The notes: generated by a model from the letters alone, not told the origin. A stretch of DNA of 64,000 nt from Elusimicrobiota bacterium (GCA_026388155.1 JAPLKI010000022.1:124001-188000), one strand, 5' to 3'. Shown: positions 22,998 to 32,627, counted from the stretch's first letter. Numbers and translations: made by a program.

Positions 22998-25553
22998 TCA
23001 GATATCTGTTTGCTTATGACGGGGGAGGGTGAAGCGGAAAATGCTTCCCTTCCCTTTTTCGCTTTCCACCCAGATGCGCCCGCCCTGCCCTTCTACAAGC
23101 GTCTTACAGATATGCAGGCCCAGGCCCAATCCTCTCGTGCCTTTTCTTGCAATATTCGCGGTCTGGTAAAGCCGGTCAAAAATCTTCTCAAAGTCCGCTT
23201 TTTCTACCCCCTGGCCCGTATCAGAAACAGAAACCTCCACCATATCCGGAGTGTCCGGCGCGTTCCGCATGGCCAGTTTCACCCGGCCGCCCGGAGGCGT
23301 GAACTTGAAAGCGTTATCTATAAGGTTGCCTATAACCTGCCGTACCCTTACGGGGTCCGTGTTTACAGGCGGAAGGCCGGCCGGCGTCTCAAGCTCAAAG
23401 CGCAGGCCTTTGTTCTTCGCGGAAGGCGTCAGAGCGGTAACCATGTCGGCGGACAGCGCGGCTAAGTCCGTCTTTTCCGGTTGTATGGAAAGTTTGCCCG
23501 TTTCGGAGCGGGTAACTTCCAGAAGGTCCTCCACCATGCGGTTCAGGTTACGCGCACAATCCAAAGAGTTGTTCAGTATTCTGGACTGTTCGGCGTTAAG
23601 TGTTTTGCCTATTTCATCCTGCAGGTAGCTCAGGGCCAGCATCTGGTTGGTAATGGGCTGGCGCAGCTCGTGATTTATGTGATGTGTAACCTCGGTCCGC
23701 ATTTGCTCCAGTTTTTTCTGCGGGGTTATATCGATATACTTCCACATATGCCCCACAAAACGCCCGTCCTCAGTGTAGATAGGCACGTAATCCTGCGACA
23801 AGACCCGGTTATCCTTTAAAAAAAGTTCGGCGCCGAGCGTAAGCTTGCGGCTTTCTGTCTTTTCCCGCAATCCGGCCATAAAAGCTTCAGGGTCCTGCAT
23901 AAGCGCCTTGCTCTGCTCCGCAGACGCATAGCGGTCGGAGCCTATCAGTGTCGTCGGCGGGACGGAAATAGAAAACATCTCGCAGAATTTGCGGTTTGCG
24001 AACATGATCCGGTGTTCGGGGGTTTCCGCCAACAGGCCGGCCTGCATGTTTTCCATCAGGGTAATCAGCTTGGCTGTTGTTTCTTTAAGTTCCGTTTCTA
24101 TGCGTTTCCGCTCGGTGATGTCCCGCGATATTCCAAGAAGGAACCTCGGCTCCCGGTTTTTACCGAGTATCGGTATTTTTTTCGTATGAAGTGTCAGCAG
24201 GCCGCGCTTTGTATCTATCGGCTCTTCGGGTATTTCGTGCAATTGTCCGCTCTTTAGTACTTCTCTATCTTTTTGGATGAAGAAGTCCGCCTGCTCCTTG
24301 GGGAAGAAATCGTAATCGTTCTTGCCGATAAGGGCTTCCCGTGTATATCCCAGGAGTTCTTCTCCGGCCTTATTGAATCGGGCAAACCTCAACGTCTCGG
24401 CATCTTTGACAAAAATCATATCCGGGATGTTTTCGATGATCTGTGAGAGGAATTCCTCGTTCTCAATTAGTATTTTTTGCGCGGCCTGCTCCCGGAGGCG
24501 GAGAATATAGTAAAACAATCCGTAAAGCAGGCCCGCCGCCAGCAGTATCAGCGCCAGCTGCATATATTCCTTGTCTTTTACAGGGGCAAGTATTGTATCC
24601 TGGTCGATCTTGGTTATAACCGCCCAGTTTGAGTTTTCAATATGGGTTATGGCGCTGAAAACTTTCACGCCCCTGTAATCTGTGCCCTCAAAAAAGCCCG
24701 AGTAGTTTTCTTGAATGGCTTTTGCGGCCGGCAGGTTCTTATCTGAAAGCGGAAGCTTTAATTTAAGGGCCGCGCTTTTGCGGTAGTCGAGCTCGTTTAA
24801 GAAAAGAACATCTTTTCCTTCCTTTCGGACCAGCATCGTTTCAGCGGTCGTGAAAAACAAGGGCGACGCTTTCAGCATGGGATAAAACTCAGTTTCCGGG
24901 TCTATATTTATAAGCAGCACGCACAAGGGTTTTCCGCCGGTCCTTCCCCAGGCGGAAACGGGGATAACCATTGCCATGCCCGGCCGGCCGTTCGCGGCCA
25001 GGGAAAGGTCGGTAAGCAGCACTCTCGCTGTTACTGAAACATTCGCGATGCCCCTTGTAAAGTGTTTTTCAGTTCCGGCGGCGTAACCGGGAGTTGCCAT
25101 AATGACGTCCCCCTGCGGGGACAGGAAGGCCAGCGAGGCGTAACGGTGGGCTATCAACTGTCCTTCAAGCCAGGCGTTCAGCTGAGCGCGTTTTGAGCCG
25201 GGTTTTGCTATTTCTTCTGAAACTGCCCCGCTTAAGAGAGGATTGACTCTGAGCCGTGCGGCTTCCCGGATATGATCTTCGCGCCAGTGGGCTATCTGCG
25301 CGGCTTTGTCAGTGTTTATGGTTATAAGACTTCTGCTTATTTCTTCAGTCGCCGCCATTTTGCTCCGTCCGGAGATAAAAAACCAAAGACCCAGCGCCGC
25401 CGCCAGCATAAGCAGCAAAATGTTTGTGTTTGTGACTAAAAAATGACTCCCGGAAGAGGACCGTACGGTTGTGTTTTTAATGGAAGGATTCCCGCTTCTG
25501 TCCATCGGCCCATCCGGCTTTTTCCCCGGTTCTTCCGGTTTTTGTTCAGTCAT
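22998..25553 (-). CDS. Cache/PAS sensor histidine kinase
   Basis: This is an 851-residue kinase. After about 35 polar residues come a transmembrane helix (ILLLMLAAALGLWFFISG), a periplasmic double-Cache-like sensor (about residues 65-325) and a second transmembrane helix (LALILLAAGLLYGLFYYIL). Two PAS domains follow: the first with NIPDMIFVKDAE and YDFFPKEQADFF, the second starting near LMENMQAGLLAE. The H-box is HHINHELRQPITNQ. The ATPase domain has NLIDNAFKFTPPGG, DTGQGVE and RGLGLGLHICKTL. The sensor probably binds a small external ligand, and the PAS pair could sense redox or another cue. No regulator gene is adjacent. Confidence 0.92.
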   Translation of the reverse strand: MTEQKPEEPGKKPDGPMDRSGNPSIKNTTVRSSSGSHFLVTNTNILLLMLAAALGLWFFISGRSKMAATEEISRSLITINTDKAAQIAHWREDHIREAARLRVNPLLSGAVSEEIAKPGSKRAQLNAWLEGQLIAHRYASLAFLSPQGDVIMATPGYAAGTEKHFTRGIANVSVTARVLLTDLSLAANGRPGMAMVIPVSAWGRTGGKPLCVLLINIDPETEFYPMLKASPLFFTTAETMLVRKEGKDVLFLNELDYRKSAALKLKLPLSDKNLPAAKAIQENYSGFFEGTDYRGVKVFSAITHIENSNWAVITKIDQDTILAPVKDKEYMQLALILLAAGLLYGLFYYILRLREQAAQKILIENEEFLSQIIENIPDMIFVKDAETLRFARFNKAGEELLGYTREALIGKNDYDFFPKEQADFFIQKDREVLKSGQLHEIPEEPIDTKRGLLTLHTKKIPILGKNREPRFLLGISRDITERKRIETELKETTAKLITLMENMQAGLLAETPEHRIMFANRKFCEMFSISVPPTTLIGSDRYASAEQSKALMQDPEAFMAGLREKTESRKLTLGAELFLKDNRVLSQDYVPIYTEDGRFVGHMWKYIDITPQKKLEQMRTEVTHHINHELRQPITNQMLALSYLQDEIGKTLNAEQSRILNNSLDCARNLNRMVEDLLEVTRSETGKLSIQPEKTDLAALSADMVTALTPSAKNKGLRFELETPAGLPPVNTDPVRVRQVIGNLIDNAFKFTPPGGRVKLAMRNAPDTPDMVEVSVSDTGQGVEKADFEKIFDRLYQTANIARKGTRGLGLGLHICKTLVEGQGGRIWVESEKGKGSIFRFTLPRHKQTDI

Positions 25554-25794
25554 GATTTTTTCTGTAAAACATGCGTCTATATCCGGTACGGCGTTCCTGA
25601 CGGCTTATTTCCGCATGCGGTTTTAAACGCGCCTGAAAGAATAAAACGGTCGTTAACTGAATCCCTCGCTGCTCCAAGGCTGAAGGCGTCCGAGCGCCTG
25701 TCTCTGATGTTATGATATCAAAAAAAACGGGCACAGTTAAACGCGCTTACGACGCGCGAAGGCCCGGGCGCAATATTATGTACAATTTACCAGC

Positions 25795-28059
25795 ATGAAG
25801 AATATATTCAACACCTTACTGTGCTGTTCCTTGTTTGGGGTCTGCGGCTGGGCCGGAAGCGTTCAAAATATCGTGAAAACGGGGATGTCAGCGCCGGCCC
25901 GCGCCCCGCTTTATAAAGACCCCCGGTTTTCGCCTGAAAAACGGGCCCGCGACCTGCTTGGCCGTATGACCGTGGAGGAAAAATTCGGCCAGCTACAGCA
26001 GCTGGACGGAAATTACGACGGACCCTACCGCAAAGAACACCTTGAGCTCGCGCGCAAAGGGCAGCTCGGCTCCACTCTGAACGTGCGTTTCGCGAAGAAC
26101 GTCAACGAACTGCAGAAAGAGGCCGTGGAAAACTCCCGTCTGGGCATTCCGATACTGTTCGGTTTCGACGTTATACACGGTTTCAGGACCATTTTTCCCA
26201 TACCTCTGGGCGAAGCCGCGCAATGGGACCCGCAAATGGCGGAAAAGTCGGCCGCCGTCGCCGCCGCCGAGGCTTACGCTTCGGGGCTTAAATGGACTTT
26301 CGCGCCGATGGCGGATATAGCAAGGGACCCGCGCTGGGGCCGTATAGCGGAAGGCTCAGGTGAAGACCCGTATCTCGGTTCCGCGCTCGCGGCGGCCCGG
26401 GTGCGCGGCTTTCAGGGCGCGGATTTCGGCGCCCCCGGCAAAATAATGGCCTGCGCCAAGCACTGGGTCGGCTACGGGGCCGCCGAGGCCGGGCGGGATT
26501 ATAACTACACCGATATTTCCGAATCAAGTCTGCGCAACATCTATTACCCGCCTTTTAAGGCCGCCGTGGACGCGGGGGCGGCCACGTTCATGAGCGCGTT
26601 CAACGACCTGAACGGCGTTCCGGCCAGCGCCAACCGGAGTACAATAGGTGGGGTGCTGCGGGGGGAATGGAAATTCAGGGGATTCGTGGTCAGCGATTAC
26701 AACTCCGTGCAGGAACTGATAGCGCACGGTCTGGCTTCCGACGAGGAAGACGCGGCCGTAAAAGCGCTGTCGTCAGGCGTGGACATGGAAATGGTCAGCA
26801 CGCTTTACCGCGGTAAAGGCCCAGCCGCCCTGTCAGCCGGTAAAATTTCAGCCAAAACACTGAATGCTTCGGTCCGGCGGGTGCTGGAAGCAAAATTCCG
26901 CGCGGGGATATTTGAAAACCCATATATCGCGCCGGAACTGGAAACAAGAAGCTTCAGGACGCCGGAAAACCTGGAACTGGCAAAAGCGGCGGCGCTTGAA
27001 TCGCTGGTGCTGCTTAAGAATGTCGGCGGACTGCTGCCGCTGGACCCCGCCACACGTAAAGTCGTGGTTATCGGGGCGCTGGCCGGAAGCAGGCTTGATA
27101 TGCTGGGTTCCTGGTCCGGGGACGGAAGGGCGGAGGATGCGGTTACGCTTCTGGAGGCGGTAAAAGAAAATGTTTCCTCAGGGACGATAGTGGCGTATTC
27201 CACAAGCTGCCCGGTGACCGGCTGGACGGACGAGGAAATGGACAAGGCCGTCGCAGTCTCGTCCGACTCCGATGTTATAATAGCCGCGGCCGGCGAAACG
27301 GCGGATATGAGCGGCGAAGCCGCCTCGCGCTCCTCCATTGCTCTGCCGGGCCGCCAACTGGAACTGCTGGACCGTCTTAAAAAGACCGGCAAACCGGTGG
27401 TTGTCGTGCTGTTCAACGGCAGGCCGCTTGAACTGGGCCGCCTTGACGCCGATATTCCGGCAATACTGGAAGCTTGGTATCCGGGCACGGAAGGCGCGCG
27501 GGCCGTAGCGCGGGTCCTTTTCGGAAAGGGAAATCCCGGCGGAAAACTGCCGGTGACGTTCCCGCGTTCCATAGGCCAGGTGCCTATTTACTATAACCAC
27601 CGCAGTCCGGGCCGCCCCGCCGCAGCGTCGGACAAATATACCTCCAAATATCTGGATTCGCCCGTTGAGCCCCTGTATCCTTTCGGCTACGGGCTGAGCT
27701 ACAGCTCTTTTACGCTTTCCGCCCTGTCCGTATCGCCAGCCAGGATAAAGCCGGATGGAAGCGTTAAAGCGCGGGTTTCCGTGGAGAATATTTCTTCAAA
27801 GACGGGCGACGAAGTGGTCCAGCTTTATATCCGCGACGCGGCCGGTTCCGAAACAAGGCCCGTGCGCGAATTGAAAGGTTTTAAACGGGTGACGCTCGCC
27901 CCCGGAGAGAAAAAAATGCTTGAATTTGAACTCGGGCCGAAAGAGCTCGGGTATTATTACGCCGGCGGCTTTGCCGTAGAGCCGGGTGTTTTCAGCGTTT
28001 ACGCGGCAACCTCCTCGGTCGGCGGGCTGGAATCTTCGTTCGAGGTAAACGATAAATGA
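25795..28059 (+). CDS. Glycoside hydrolase family 3 beta-glucosidase, secreted
   Basis: This is a 754-residue GH3 enzyme of the BglX type with a signal peptide (MKNIFNTLLCCSLFGVCGWA). Domain order is an N-terminal barrel (ILFGFDVIHGFRTIFPIPLG, KHWVGYGAAEAGRDYN), nucleophile D301 in GFVVSDYNSVQE, an alpha/beta sandwich (LVLLKNVGGLLPL) and a C-terminal Fn3-like domain (GDEVVQLYIRD). It should release glucose from beta-linked glucooligosaccharides in the periplasm. The ATG has no ribosome site and a TACAAT box ends eight bases before it, so a leaderless mRNA is possible. It overlaps the next gene by four bases (ATGA). Confidence 0.93.
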   Translation: MKNIFNTLLCCSLFGVCGWAGSVQNIVKTGMSAPARAPLYKDPRFSPEKRARDLLGRMTVEEKFGQLQQLDGNYDGPYRKEHLELARKGQLGSTLNVRFAKNVNELQKEAVENSRLGIPILFGFDVIHGFRTIFPIPLGEAAQWDPQMAEKSAAVAAAEAYASGLKWTFAPMADIARDPRWGRIAEGSGEDPYLGSALAAARVRGFQGADFGAPGKIMACAKHWVGYGAAEAGRDYNYTDISESSLRNIYYPPFKAAVDAGAATFMSAFNDLNGVPASANRSTIGGVLRGEWKFRGFVVSDYNSVQELIAHGLASDEEDAAVKALSSGVDMEMVSTLYRGKGPAALSAGKISAKTLNASVRRVLEAKFRAGIFENPYIAPELETRSFRTPENLELAKAAALESLVLLKNVGGLLPLDPATRKVVVIGALAGSRLDMLGSWSGDGRAEDAVTLLEAVKENVSSGTIVAYSTSCPVTGWTDEEMDKAVAVSSDSDVIIAAAGETADMSGEAASRSSIALPGRQLELLDRLKKTGKPVVVVLFNGRPLELGRLDADIPAILEAWYPGTEGARAVARVLFGKGNPGGKLPVTFPRSIGQVPIYYNHRSPGRPAAASDKYTSKYLDSPVEPLYPFGYGLSYSSFTLSALSVSPARIKPDGSVKARVSVENISSKTGDEVVQLYIRDAAGSETRPVRELKGFKRVTLAPGEKKMLEFELGPKELGYYYAGGFAVEPGVFSVYAATSSVGGLESSFEVNDK

Positions 28060-29495
28060 GACAGATATTTCTGCTGTTTTTTTCCGGTACGCTGCTGATA
28101 ACGGCCGCGCGCGCGGAGGTTAACCCGGATTCGCGGAGCGGCGCTCCGGGATATGCCCTTGCGGATCTGGACGCCTTAATTGCCATAGGTCCCGATACGG
28201 AGCCTGCGCAAGTCCCGCCCTTTTGGCTCCAAAGCAGATCCAAAAAAGCGGGGCAAGCATTAATGCTCATAACGCCGGATCCAAAACCCGCCGATGATGC
28301 CGCCGCTGAGAACGGCGTTTTCATAGAGGATCTGTCCCGGCGCTCTTTCCGCTATTTTCTTGATAACTCCGACGCAAATACCGGCCTCGTGCCGGACCGG
28401 GCCCGTGCCGACGGTTCGCCGCTTGATCCGGGGCACCGCAACATCGCCAGCCTGGCTTCCACCGGTTTCGGCCTTTCGGCTTTATGCGTTGGTGCCGGCC
28501 GCGGCTGGCTCTCTTCCGACGCCGCCGCCTCCCGCGCGCGGAAGACGCTTGAGTTTTTAGCTGAAAAGGCCGTGCAGCAGCACGGCTGGTTCTATCACTG
28601 GATGGATTCACGCAGCGGCAGCAGGGCCTGGAACAGCGAGATATCCTCCATAGACACCGCGCTGTTTCTGGCGGGAGCGCTGAGCGCGAAACAATGCTTT
28701 TCCGCCTATCCCGATATCGGCCTTCTGGCTGATAAAATATACCGGCGCGTGGATTTCCAGTGGATGCTCGCCGGAGATAAAAATATCCTTTCCCACGGCT
28801 GGACTCCCGAGAACGGATTTCTCTCCTCCAGGTGGGACACCCATAGCGAAATGATGCTCCTTTATCTGCTGGGTATCGGCTCGCCGGCCTTTCCGCTGCC
28901 GGCCTCTTCATGGAACGCCTGGAAACGCCCGGTAGTGAATTACGGGGATTATTCCTATATAAGCGGCGCCGAGCCGCTTTTTATACACCAATACACCCAG
29001 GCCTGGGTGGATTTCAGGGGGAAAGCGGACGGGGGAACGGACTGGTTTAAAAATTCGGTCCTTGCCACGGAAGCCAACCGCCGTATGTGCGTTGACTTGT
29101 CGGCCAAGTTCCCCGGTTACGGCCCCGATATGTGGGGGATAACCGCTTCCGACGGGGCTTCCGGTTACAAAGCCTGGGGCGGTCCTCCGGTCACGCCCGA
29201 TATAGACGGAACGGTGGTCCCGTGCGCGGCCGGCGGCTCACTGATGCTTACGCCGGATATAGCGCTTAGCGCGCTTAAGCGGATGAAACTCCTTTATAAC
29301 GGACGTCTTTACGGCATTTACGGCTTTGTGGACTCCTTCAACCCTTCCACCGGCTGGGTAGACAAGGATGTGATAGGCATAGACACCGGCATCACTCTGC
29401 TCAGTGCCGAGAACCTGCGCAGCGGCTCGGTCTGGAAATGGTTCATGGCAAACAAAGAGATTTCAGCGGCGCTGGACAAAGCCGGCGTAAAATAA
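28056..29495 (+). CDS. GH144-like/PF10091 glucanase, secreted
   Basis: This is a 479-residue protein with a signal peptide (MRQIFLLFFSGTLLITAARA) and an (alpha/alpha)6-barrel of the PF10091 glycoamylase group. Typical blocks are FRYFLDNSDANTGLVPDR, IASLASTGFGLSALCV, GWFYHWMD, EISSIDTALFLAG, YSYISGAEPLFIHQY and GVTASDG-like WGITASDGASGY. Characterised members include GH144 endo-beta-1,2-glucanases, which often sit beside GH3 beta-glucosidases, as here. The start overlaps the GH3 stop, so the two are coupled. Beta-1,2-glucan or sophorose use is therefore plausible, though the linkage is not proven. A cobalamin riboswitch starts about 15 bases after the stop. Confidence 0.85.
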   Translation: MRQIFLLFFSGTLLITAARAEVNPDSRSGAPGYALADLDALIAIGPDTEPAQVPPFWLQSRSKKAGQALMLITPDPKPADDAAAENGVFIEDLSRRSFRYFLDNSDANTGLVPDRARADGSPLDPGHRNIASLASTGFGLSALCVGAGRGWLSSDAAASRARKTLEFLAEKAVQQHGWFYHWMDSRSGSRAWNSEISSIDTALFLAGALSAKQCFSAYPDIGLLADKIYRRVDFQWMLAGDKNILSHGWTPENGFLSSRWDTHSEMMLLYLLGIGSPAFPLPASSWNAWKRPVVNYGDYSYISGAEPLFIHQYTQAWVDFRGKADGGTDWFKNSVLATEANRRMCVDLSAKFPGYGPDMWGITASDGASGYKAWGGPPVTPDIDGTVVPCAAGGSLMLTPDIALSALKRMKLLYNGRLYGIYGFVDSFNPSTGWVDKDVIGIDTGITLLSAENLRSGSVWKWFMANKEISAALDKAGVK

Positions 29496-29508
29496 AAAAT
29501 GCTATCAT

Positions 29509-29632
29509 AGACAAACACGCAGAGGAACCCGGTGCGATTCCGGGGCTGCCCCGCAACGGTAATACCGAAAGGTTAAGCCCGGTCTACTGCTAAAGCGCCC
29601 AAACGGGCGTTTATTCCGAGGGGAAAACCGCT
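29509..29632 (+). promoter_or_regulatory. Cobalamin riboswitch
   Basis: The conserved B12-aptamer core is clear: GAGGAACCCGGTGCGATTCC, then GGGCTGCCCCGCAACGGTAA, then the B12-box-like AAGCCCGGTCTACTGC. A CGCCC/GGGCG hairpin follows. GGGGAAAA at 29620-29627 can pair with TTTTCCCC at 29641-29648, which lies inside the terminator stem. It therefore forms an antiterminator when cobalamin is absent. The element sits upstream of btuFCD, a classical target. Confidence 0.92.
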
Positions 29633-29633
29633 T

Positions 29634-29666
29634 AAGTCCTTTTTCCCCTGGAAAAAGGACTTTTTT
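29634..29666 (+). terminator. Riboswitch-controlled terminator
   Basis: AAGTCCTTTTTC pairs with GAAAAAGGACTT around CCCTG and is followed by six T residues. It is the off-state of the cobalamin riboswitch and precedes btuF. Confidence 0.92.
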
Positions 29667-29717
29667 ATTTGAAGAGATTCCACGGATTCGGTAGCGATTG
29701 CACAGATTGAAGAAAAT

Positions 29718-30599
29718 ATGGAAAAACAAAAATCGCAAAATAAAAATATCCTGTCTCTTTGCGCCTTTGTGCCTTTGTGCCTTTGTGCCTTCTCCTCGCC
29801 CGCGCAGGCAAGGCGGGTCGTATCTCTAATGCCCTCCTATACCGAGATAATATTCGCTCTCGGCGCGGGAAGCGAGCTGGTCGGAGTGACAAATTTCTGC
29901 GACAGACCGCCTGAAGCCGCAAAAATTGAAAAAGTAGGCGATTATTTGCGCCCCAACGCGGAGAAAATTTATTCCTTAAAGCCGGATGTGGTTTTTACCG
30001 GACGCTGGAAAGGTTCGGGGCTAGCCGCCAAACTTTCGGCCTTGGGGCTTAAAATGGTCGAGATCCCGCCGGAAGCAAAGGTGGCGGATATCGCGCGCAG
30101 CGCGCGCATAATAGCCGCGGCTCTCGGGCGGAAAAAAGAGGGGGAAAAGCTGGCTTCCCGTTTTTTAGCCGGGCCCAAAAAAGCTTCAGCAGACAAGACC
30201 CGCACTTTTTCCGAAGGGGCCAAGGCGCGGGGCAAGCCCGTGTCCGTTTACCTGGAAGCCGATGAAGGGCTTTGGACAGTGGGCGGTCTTTCTTTTCTTT
30301 CCGACGCCGTTGAACGCGCCGGAGGGAAAAATATTTTTTCGGCTGAAAAAAAAGATTATTTCCAGACTTCCTGGGAGGAAATAGTAACGCGGGATCCCGA
30401 CGCTATCGTGCTTCTCTCATCGTCAAAAGAAGAGTTCCTCAAAAGGCCGATGGCCGCGGGCCTGAAAGCCGCGCGCGGCGGCCGGATCATAACCTCTTTG
30501 GACCGCAATGCTTTTACCCGGCCCGCGCCGGGCATCCTTGGTGAAATTGAAAAGTTAAAGACCCTTCTGCGGCTTAAGGATTTAAGACATGATAATTGA
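29718..30599 (+). CDS. btuF: Periplasmic cobalamin-binding protein BtuF-like
   Basis: This is a 293-residue type III solute-binding protein. After a signal peptide come VVSLMPSYTEIIFALGAGSELVGVT, IYSLKPDVVF, the linker helix and SFLSDAVERAGGKNIF with DAIVLLSSS. The riboswitch and the following permease and ATPase genes support vitamin B12 (or another corrinoid) as ligand. The signal-peptide coding region contains more than three tandem copies of the 8-base unit CCTTTGTG (29762-29790). Because eight is not a multiple of three, slippage there would shift the frame, so the gene could be phase variable. No strong ribosome site is seen. Confidence 0.9.
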   Translation: MEKQKSQNKNILSLCAFVPLCLCAFSSPAQARRVVSLMPSYTEIIFALGAGSELVGVTNFCDRPPEAAKIEKVGDYLRPNAEKIYSLKPDVVFTGRWKGSGLAAKLSALGLKMVEIPPEAKVADIARSARIIAAALGRKKEGEKLASRFLAGPKKASADKTRTFSEGAKARGKPVSVYLEADEGLWTVGGLSFLSDAVERAGGKNIFSAEKKDYFQTSWEEIVTRDPDAIVLLSSSKEEFLKRPMAAGLKAARGGRIITSLDRNAFTRPAPGILGEIEKLKTLLRLKDLRHDN

Positions 30600-30664
30600 A
30601 GATTCAAGATTCCGGAATTGAAGATTGTCTTCTAATCTTGAATCTTAAATCCTGAATCTTGGAT
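30597..30664. repeat. AAGATTCAAGATT word inverted repeat
   Basis: GAAGATTCAAGATTCCGGAA words on the left face AATCTTGAATCTT and CCTGAATCTT on the right, forming an imperfect inverted repeat between btuF and btuC. It could fold as a hairpin in the operon mRNA and lower or tune btuC expression. Confidence 0.8.
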
Positions 30665-30671
30665 TTTTTTT

Positions 30672-31610
30672 ATGACTTCCACTAAACTATTCTGGCTTTT
30701 AATCATTCTGGCCGCGGCTTGCGCAGTCTCGCTGATTTTAGGCCCTGCGGGCCTTTCCATACCGTCTATTATCCTTGACATACGGCTGCCGCGCACCGCC
30801 GCCGCCGTAATCGTAGGCGCGGGACTGGGGCTCTCGGGCGCTATTTTCCAGAGTCTGCTTAAAAACCCGCTGAGCGACCCTTACATTCTGGGCACTTCCT
30901 CCGGCGCAACGGCGGCCGCGGTGCTTTGCCTCTCGCTGGGAGTGGAGCGCAGCACGCTTATTTTTTACGCTATGGTTTTCGCGGGGGCTTTTTCCGCCAC
31001 TTTTATTTCTTACGGCGTGGCGCGTTCCGCCCGCAATCTCTCGGAGGCGGGGCTGGTGCTTTCAGGCATCGTGGTCGGTTCATTTATAACCGCACTTGTC
31101 ATGCTGTTTTTGAGCCTTTCAAAAGAACGCTCTTTTTCCATGCTTTACTTTGTTATGGGAGGGATTTACTCGGCAGAGCCGGGGCTGCTCGCCATTTCAG
31201 CGCTTATAGTCCTGGGCGTGTTTCTTGTGTCTTTTTTTTCCTGGCGGCGGCTGGATCTGTTTTCGCTGGGCGAAGAAAAAGCCTATCATCTGGGCGCGTC
31301 ACCGGCGCAGGCGCGGCTGTTTTTTTTCGCGCTTGCGAGCGCCGCCACCGCGGGCGCGGTGGCAATAGGCGGCACCATAGGTTTTGTGGGGTTAATGGCT
31401 CCGCATATAGTCCGCCTGGCTTTCGGCGCCTCGAACAGAACACTCCTGCCTGCATCGGCGCTTGGCGGAGCGGTTTTCCTCTCCATAGCCGACACCATCG
31501 GACGCACGGTTGCCGCTCCCTCTGAAATACCCTCAGGCGTTATTACCGCCCTTATAGGCGCGCCGTTCTTTTTATGGCTTTTATGTAAAAATTCAAGGGG
31601 GCGCGCATGA
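30672..31610 (+). CDS. btuC: Cobalamin ABC transporter permease BtuC-like
   Basis: This is a 312-residue FecCD/BtuC-family permease with about nine hydrophobic segments. The family blocks RLPRTAAAVIVGAGLGLSGA, NPLSDPYILGTSSGA, LGEEKAYHLG and GTIGFVGLMAPHIVRL are present. The cytoplasmic coupling helix region is intact. It forms a homodimeric channel with BtuD. The stop overlaps the btuD start by four bases (ATGA). Transcription is expected from the riboswitch-controlled promoter upstream of btuF. Confidence 0.93.
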   Translation: MTSTKLFWLLIILAAACAVSLILGPAGLSIPSIILDIRLPRTAAAVIVGAGLGLSGAIFQSLLKNPLSDPYILGTSSGATAAAVLCLSLGVERSTLIFYAMVFAGAFSATFISYGVARSARNLSEAGLVLSGIVVGSFITALVMLFLSLSKERSFSMLYFVMGGIYSAEPGLLAISALIVLGVFLVSFFSWRRLDLFSLGEEKAYHLGASPAQARLFFFALASAATAGAVAIGGTIGFVGLMAPHIVRLAFGASNRTLLPASALGGAVFLSIADTIGRTVAAPSEIPSGVITALIGAPFFLWLLCKNSRGRA

Positions 31611-32401
31611 GAACACTTCTTAAAACCGAAGGCCTTGTGTTCTCCTACGGCAGGGAGCCGCTTATAAAAGACCTTTCCTTCGAAATTTTGAAAGGGGATC
31701 TGCTGTGGGTGCTGGGCCCTAACGGCGCCGGAAAATCCACGCTTATAAAACTGCTTACCGGTTATTTAAAACCCGCTTCCGGCTCCATAAGGCTTGAGGG
31801 GCGGGAACTGGGTCTTATTCCGGTCACCGAATTGGCTAAAACGCTTGCCTATGTGCCAAGCGAAATTCACCTGCCTTATGAATTTTCAGTTCTCGAAACG
31901 GTGCTGCTTGGCCGGGCTCCCCACGCGGGCTGGTGGCGCGATTATTCAAAAGAGGACAGGGCCGCCGCCTCCTCGGCCCTTGAGGAAACTGGTGTGGCCG
32001 CTTTTTCAGCCAGACCGGTTAATTCTCTCTCAAGCGGGGAAAGGCAGCTCGTTTTTATCGCCCAGGCGCTGGCCCAGAACCCGAAACTGCTGTTTTTAGA
32101 CGAGCCCACCTCGCATCTGGATGTTAAATATACTGTGGAAATACTGGCGCTGCTTAAAAAACTGGCTGTTGAAAGACGTCTTGGCGTCTGTCTTGTTTCG
32201 CACGATATTTCACTTGCCGCCGCTTCCGCCTCCCGCCTGCTGATTCTGAAGAAAGGAGGGGGAAACCTGTTTGGAAAACCTGAAAATCTGCTTAAATCGT
32301 CTATTCTTGCCGGTATTTACGCGCTTAAAGAAGAAAGCGTCCGCCTTTTTCTGGGAGCCGCGGCAGAAAGACCGCCATACGCTCGAAGCCATACGCCATA
32401 G
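31607..32401 (+). CDS. btuD: Cobalamin ABC transporter ATPase BtuD-like
   Basis: This is a 264-residue ABC ATPase with Walker A GPNGAGKSTLI, Q-loop region, signature LSSGERQL, Walker B LLFLDEPTSHLD and H-loop LVSHD. It drives corrinoid import with BtuC and BtuF. The last residues (PPYARSHTP) are encoded by the start of the GCCATANGC repeat at 32374. The natural C-terminus has been replaced or extended by repeat sequence. YgiQ at 60770 ends in the same way. Confidence 0.93.
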   Translation: MRTLLKTEGLVFSYGREPLIKDLSFEILKGDLLWVLGPNGAGKSTLIKLLTGYLKPASGSIRLEGRELGLIPVTELAKTLAYVPSEIHLPYEFSVLETVLLGRAPHAGWWRDYSKEDRAAASSALEETGVAAFSARPVNSLSSGERQLVFIAQALAQNPKLLFLDEPTSHLDVKYTVEILALLKKLAVERRLGVCLVSHDISLAAASASRLLILKKGGGNLFGKPENLLKSSILAGIYALKEESVRLFLGAAAERPPYARSHTP

Positions 32402-32550
32402 GCAGAAAGGCTGCCATAAGCAGAAAAATCGCCCTACGCTTTAAGCCATACGCCATAGGCTTGTAAGGAAACTCCCCTAAAAAGCATATGGCTTAAGGCA
32501 TACGGCATAGGGTGCGGCTGGAACAGCCGCAGGGCATATGGCTTAAGGCA
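32374..32550. repeat. GCCATANGC-word inverted repeat, copy C
   Basis: This is the longest copy. It has many GCCATACGC/GCCATAAGC words on the left, a TAAGGAAACTCCCCTAAAAA centre, and GCATATGGCTTAAGG words on the right, followed by a GCGGCTG/CAGCCGC hairpin. The centre and right arm closely match the reverse complement of copy D (60715-60797). The left edge encodes the end of btuD. Confidence 0.85.
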
Positions 32551-32627
32551 GAGAATGGGCCTTTTGGCCTGGTTTTTTGGGGTCCATTGGCACTTGACGT
32601 CAGTTCTTTTTACCATTTGCCTTCCGG

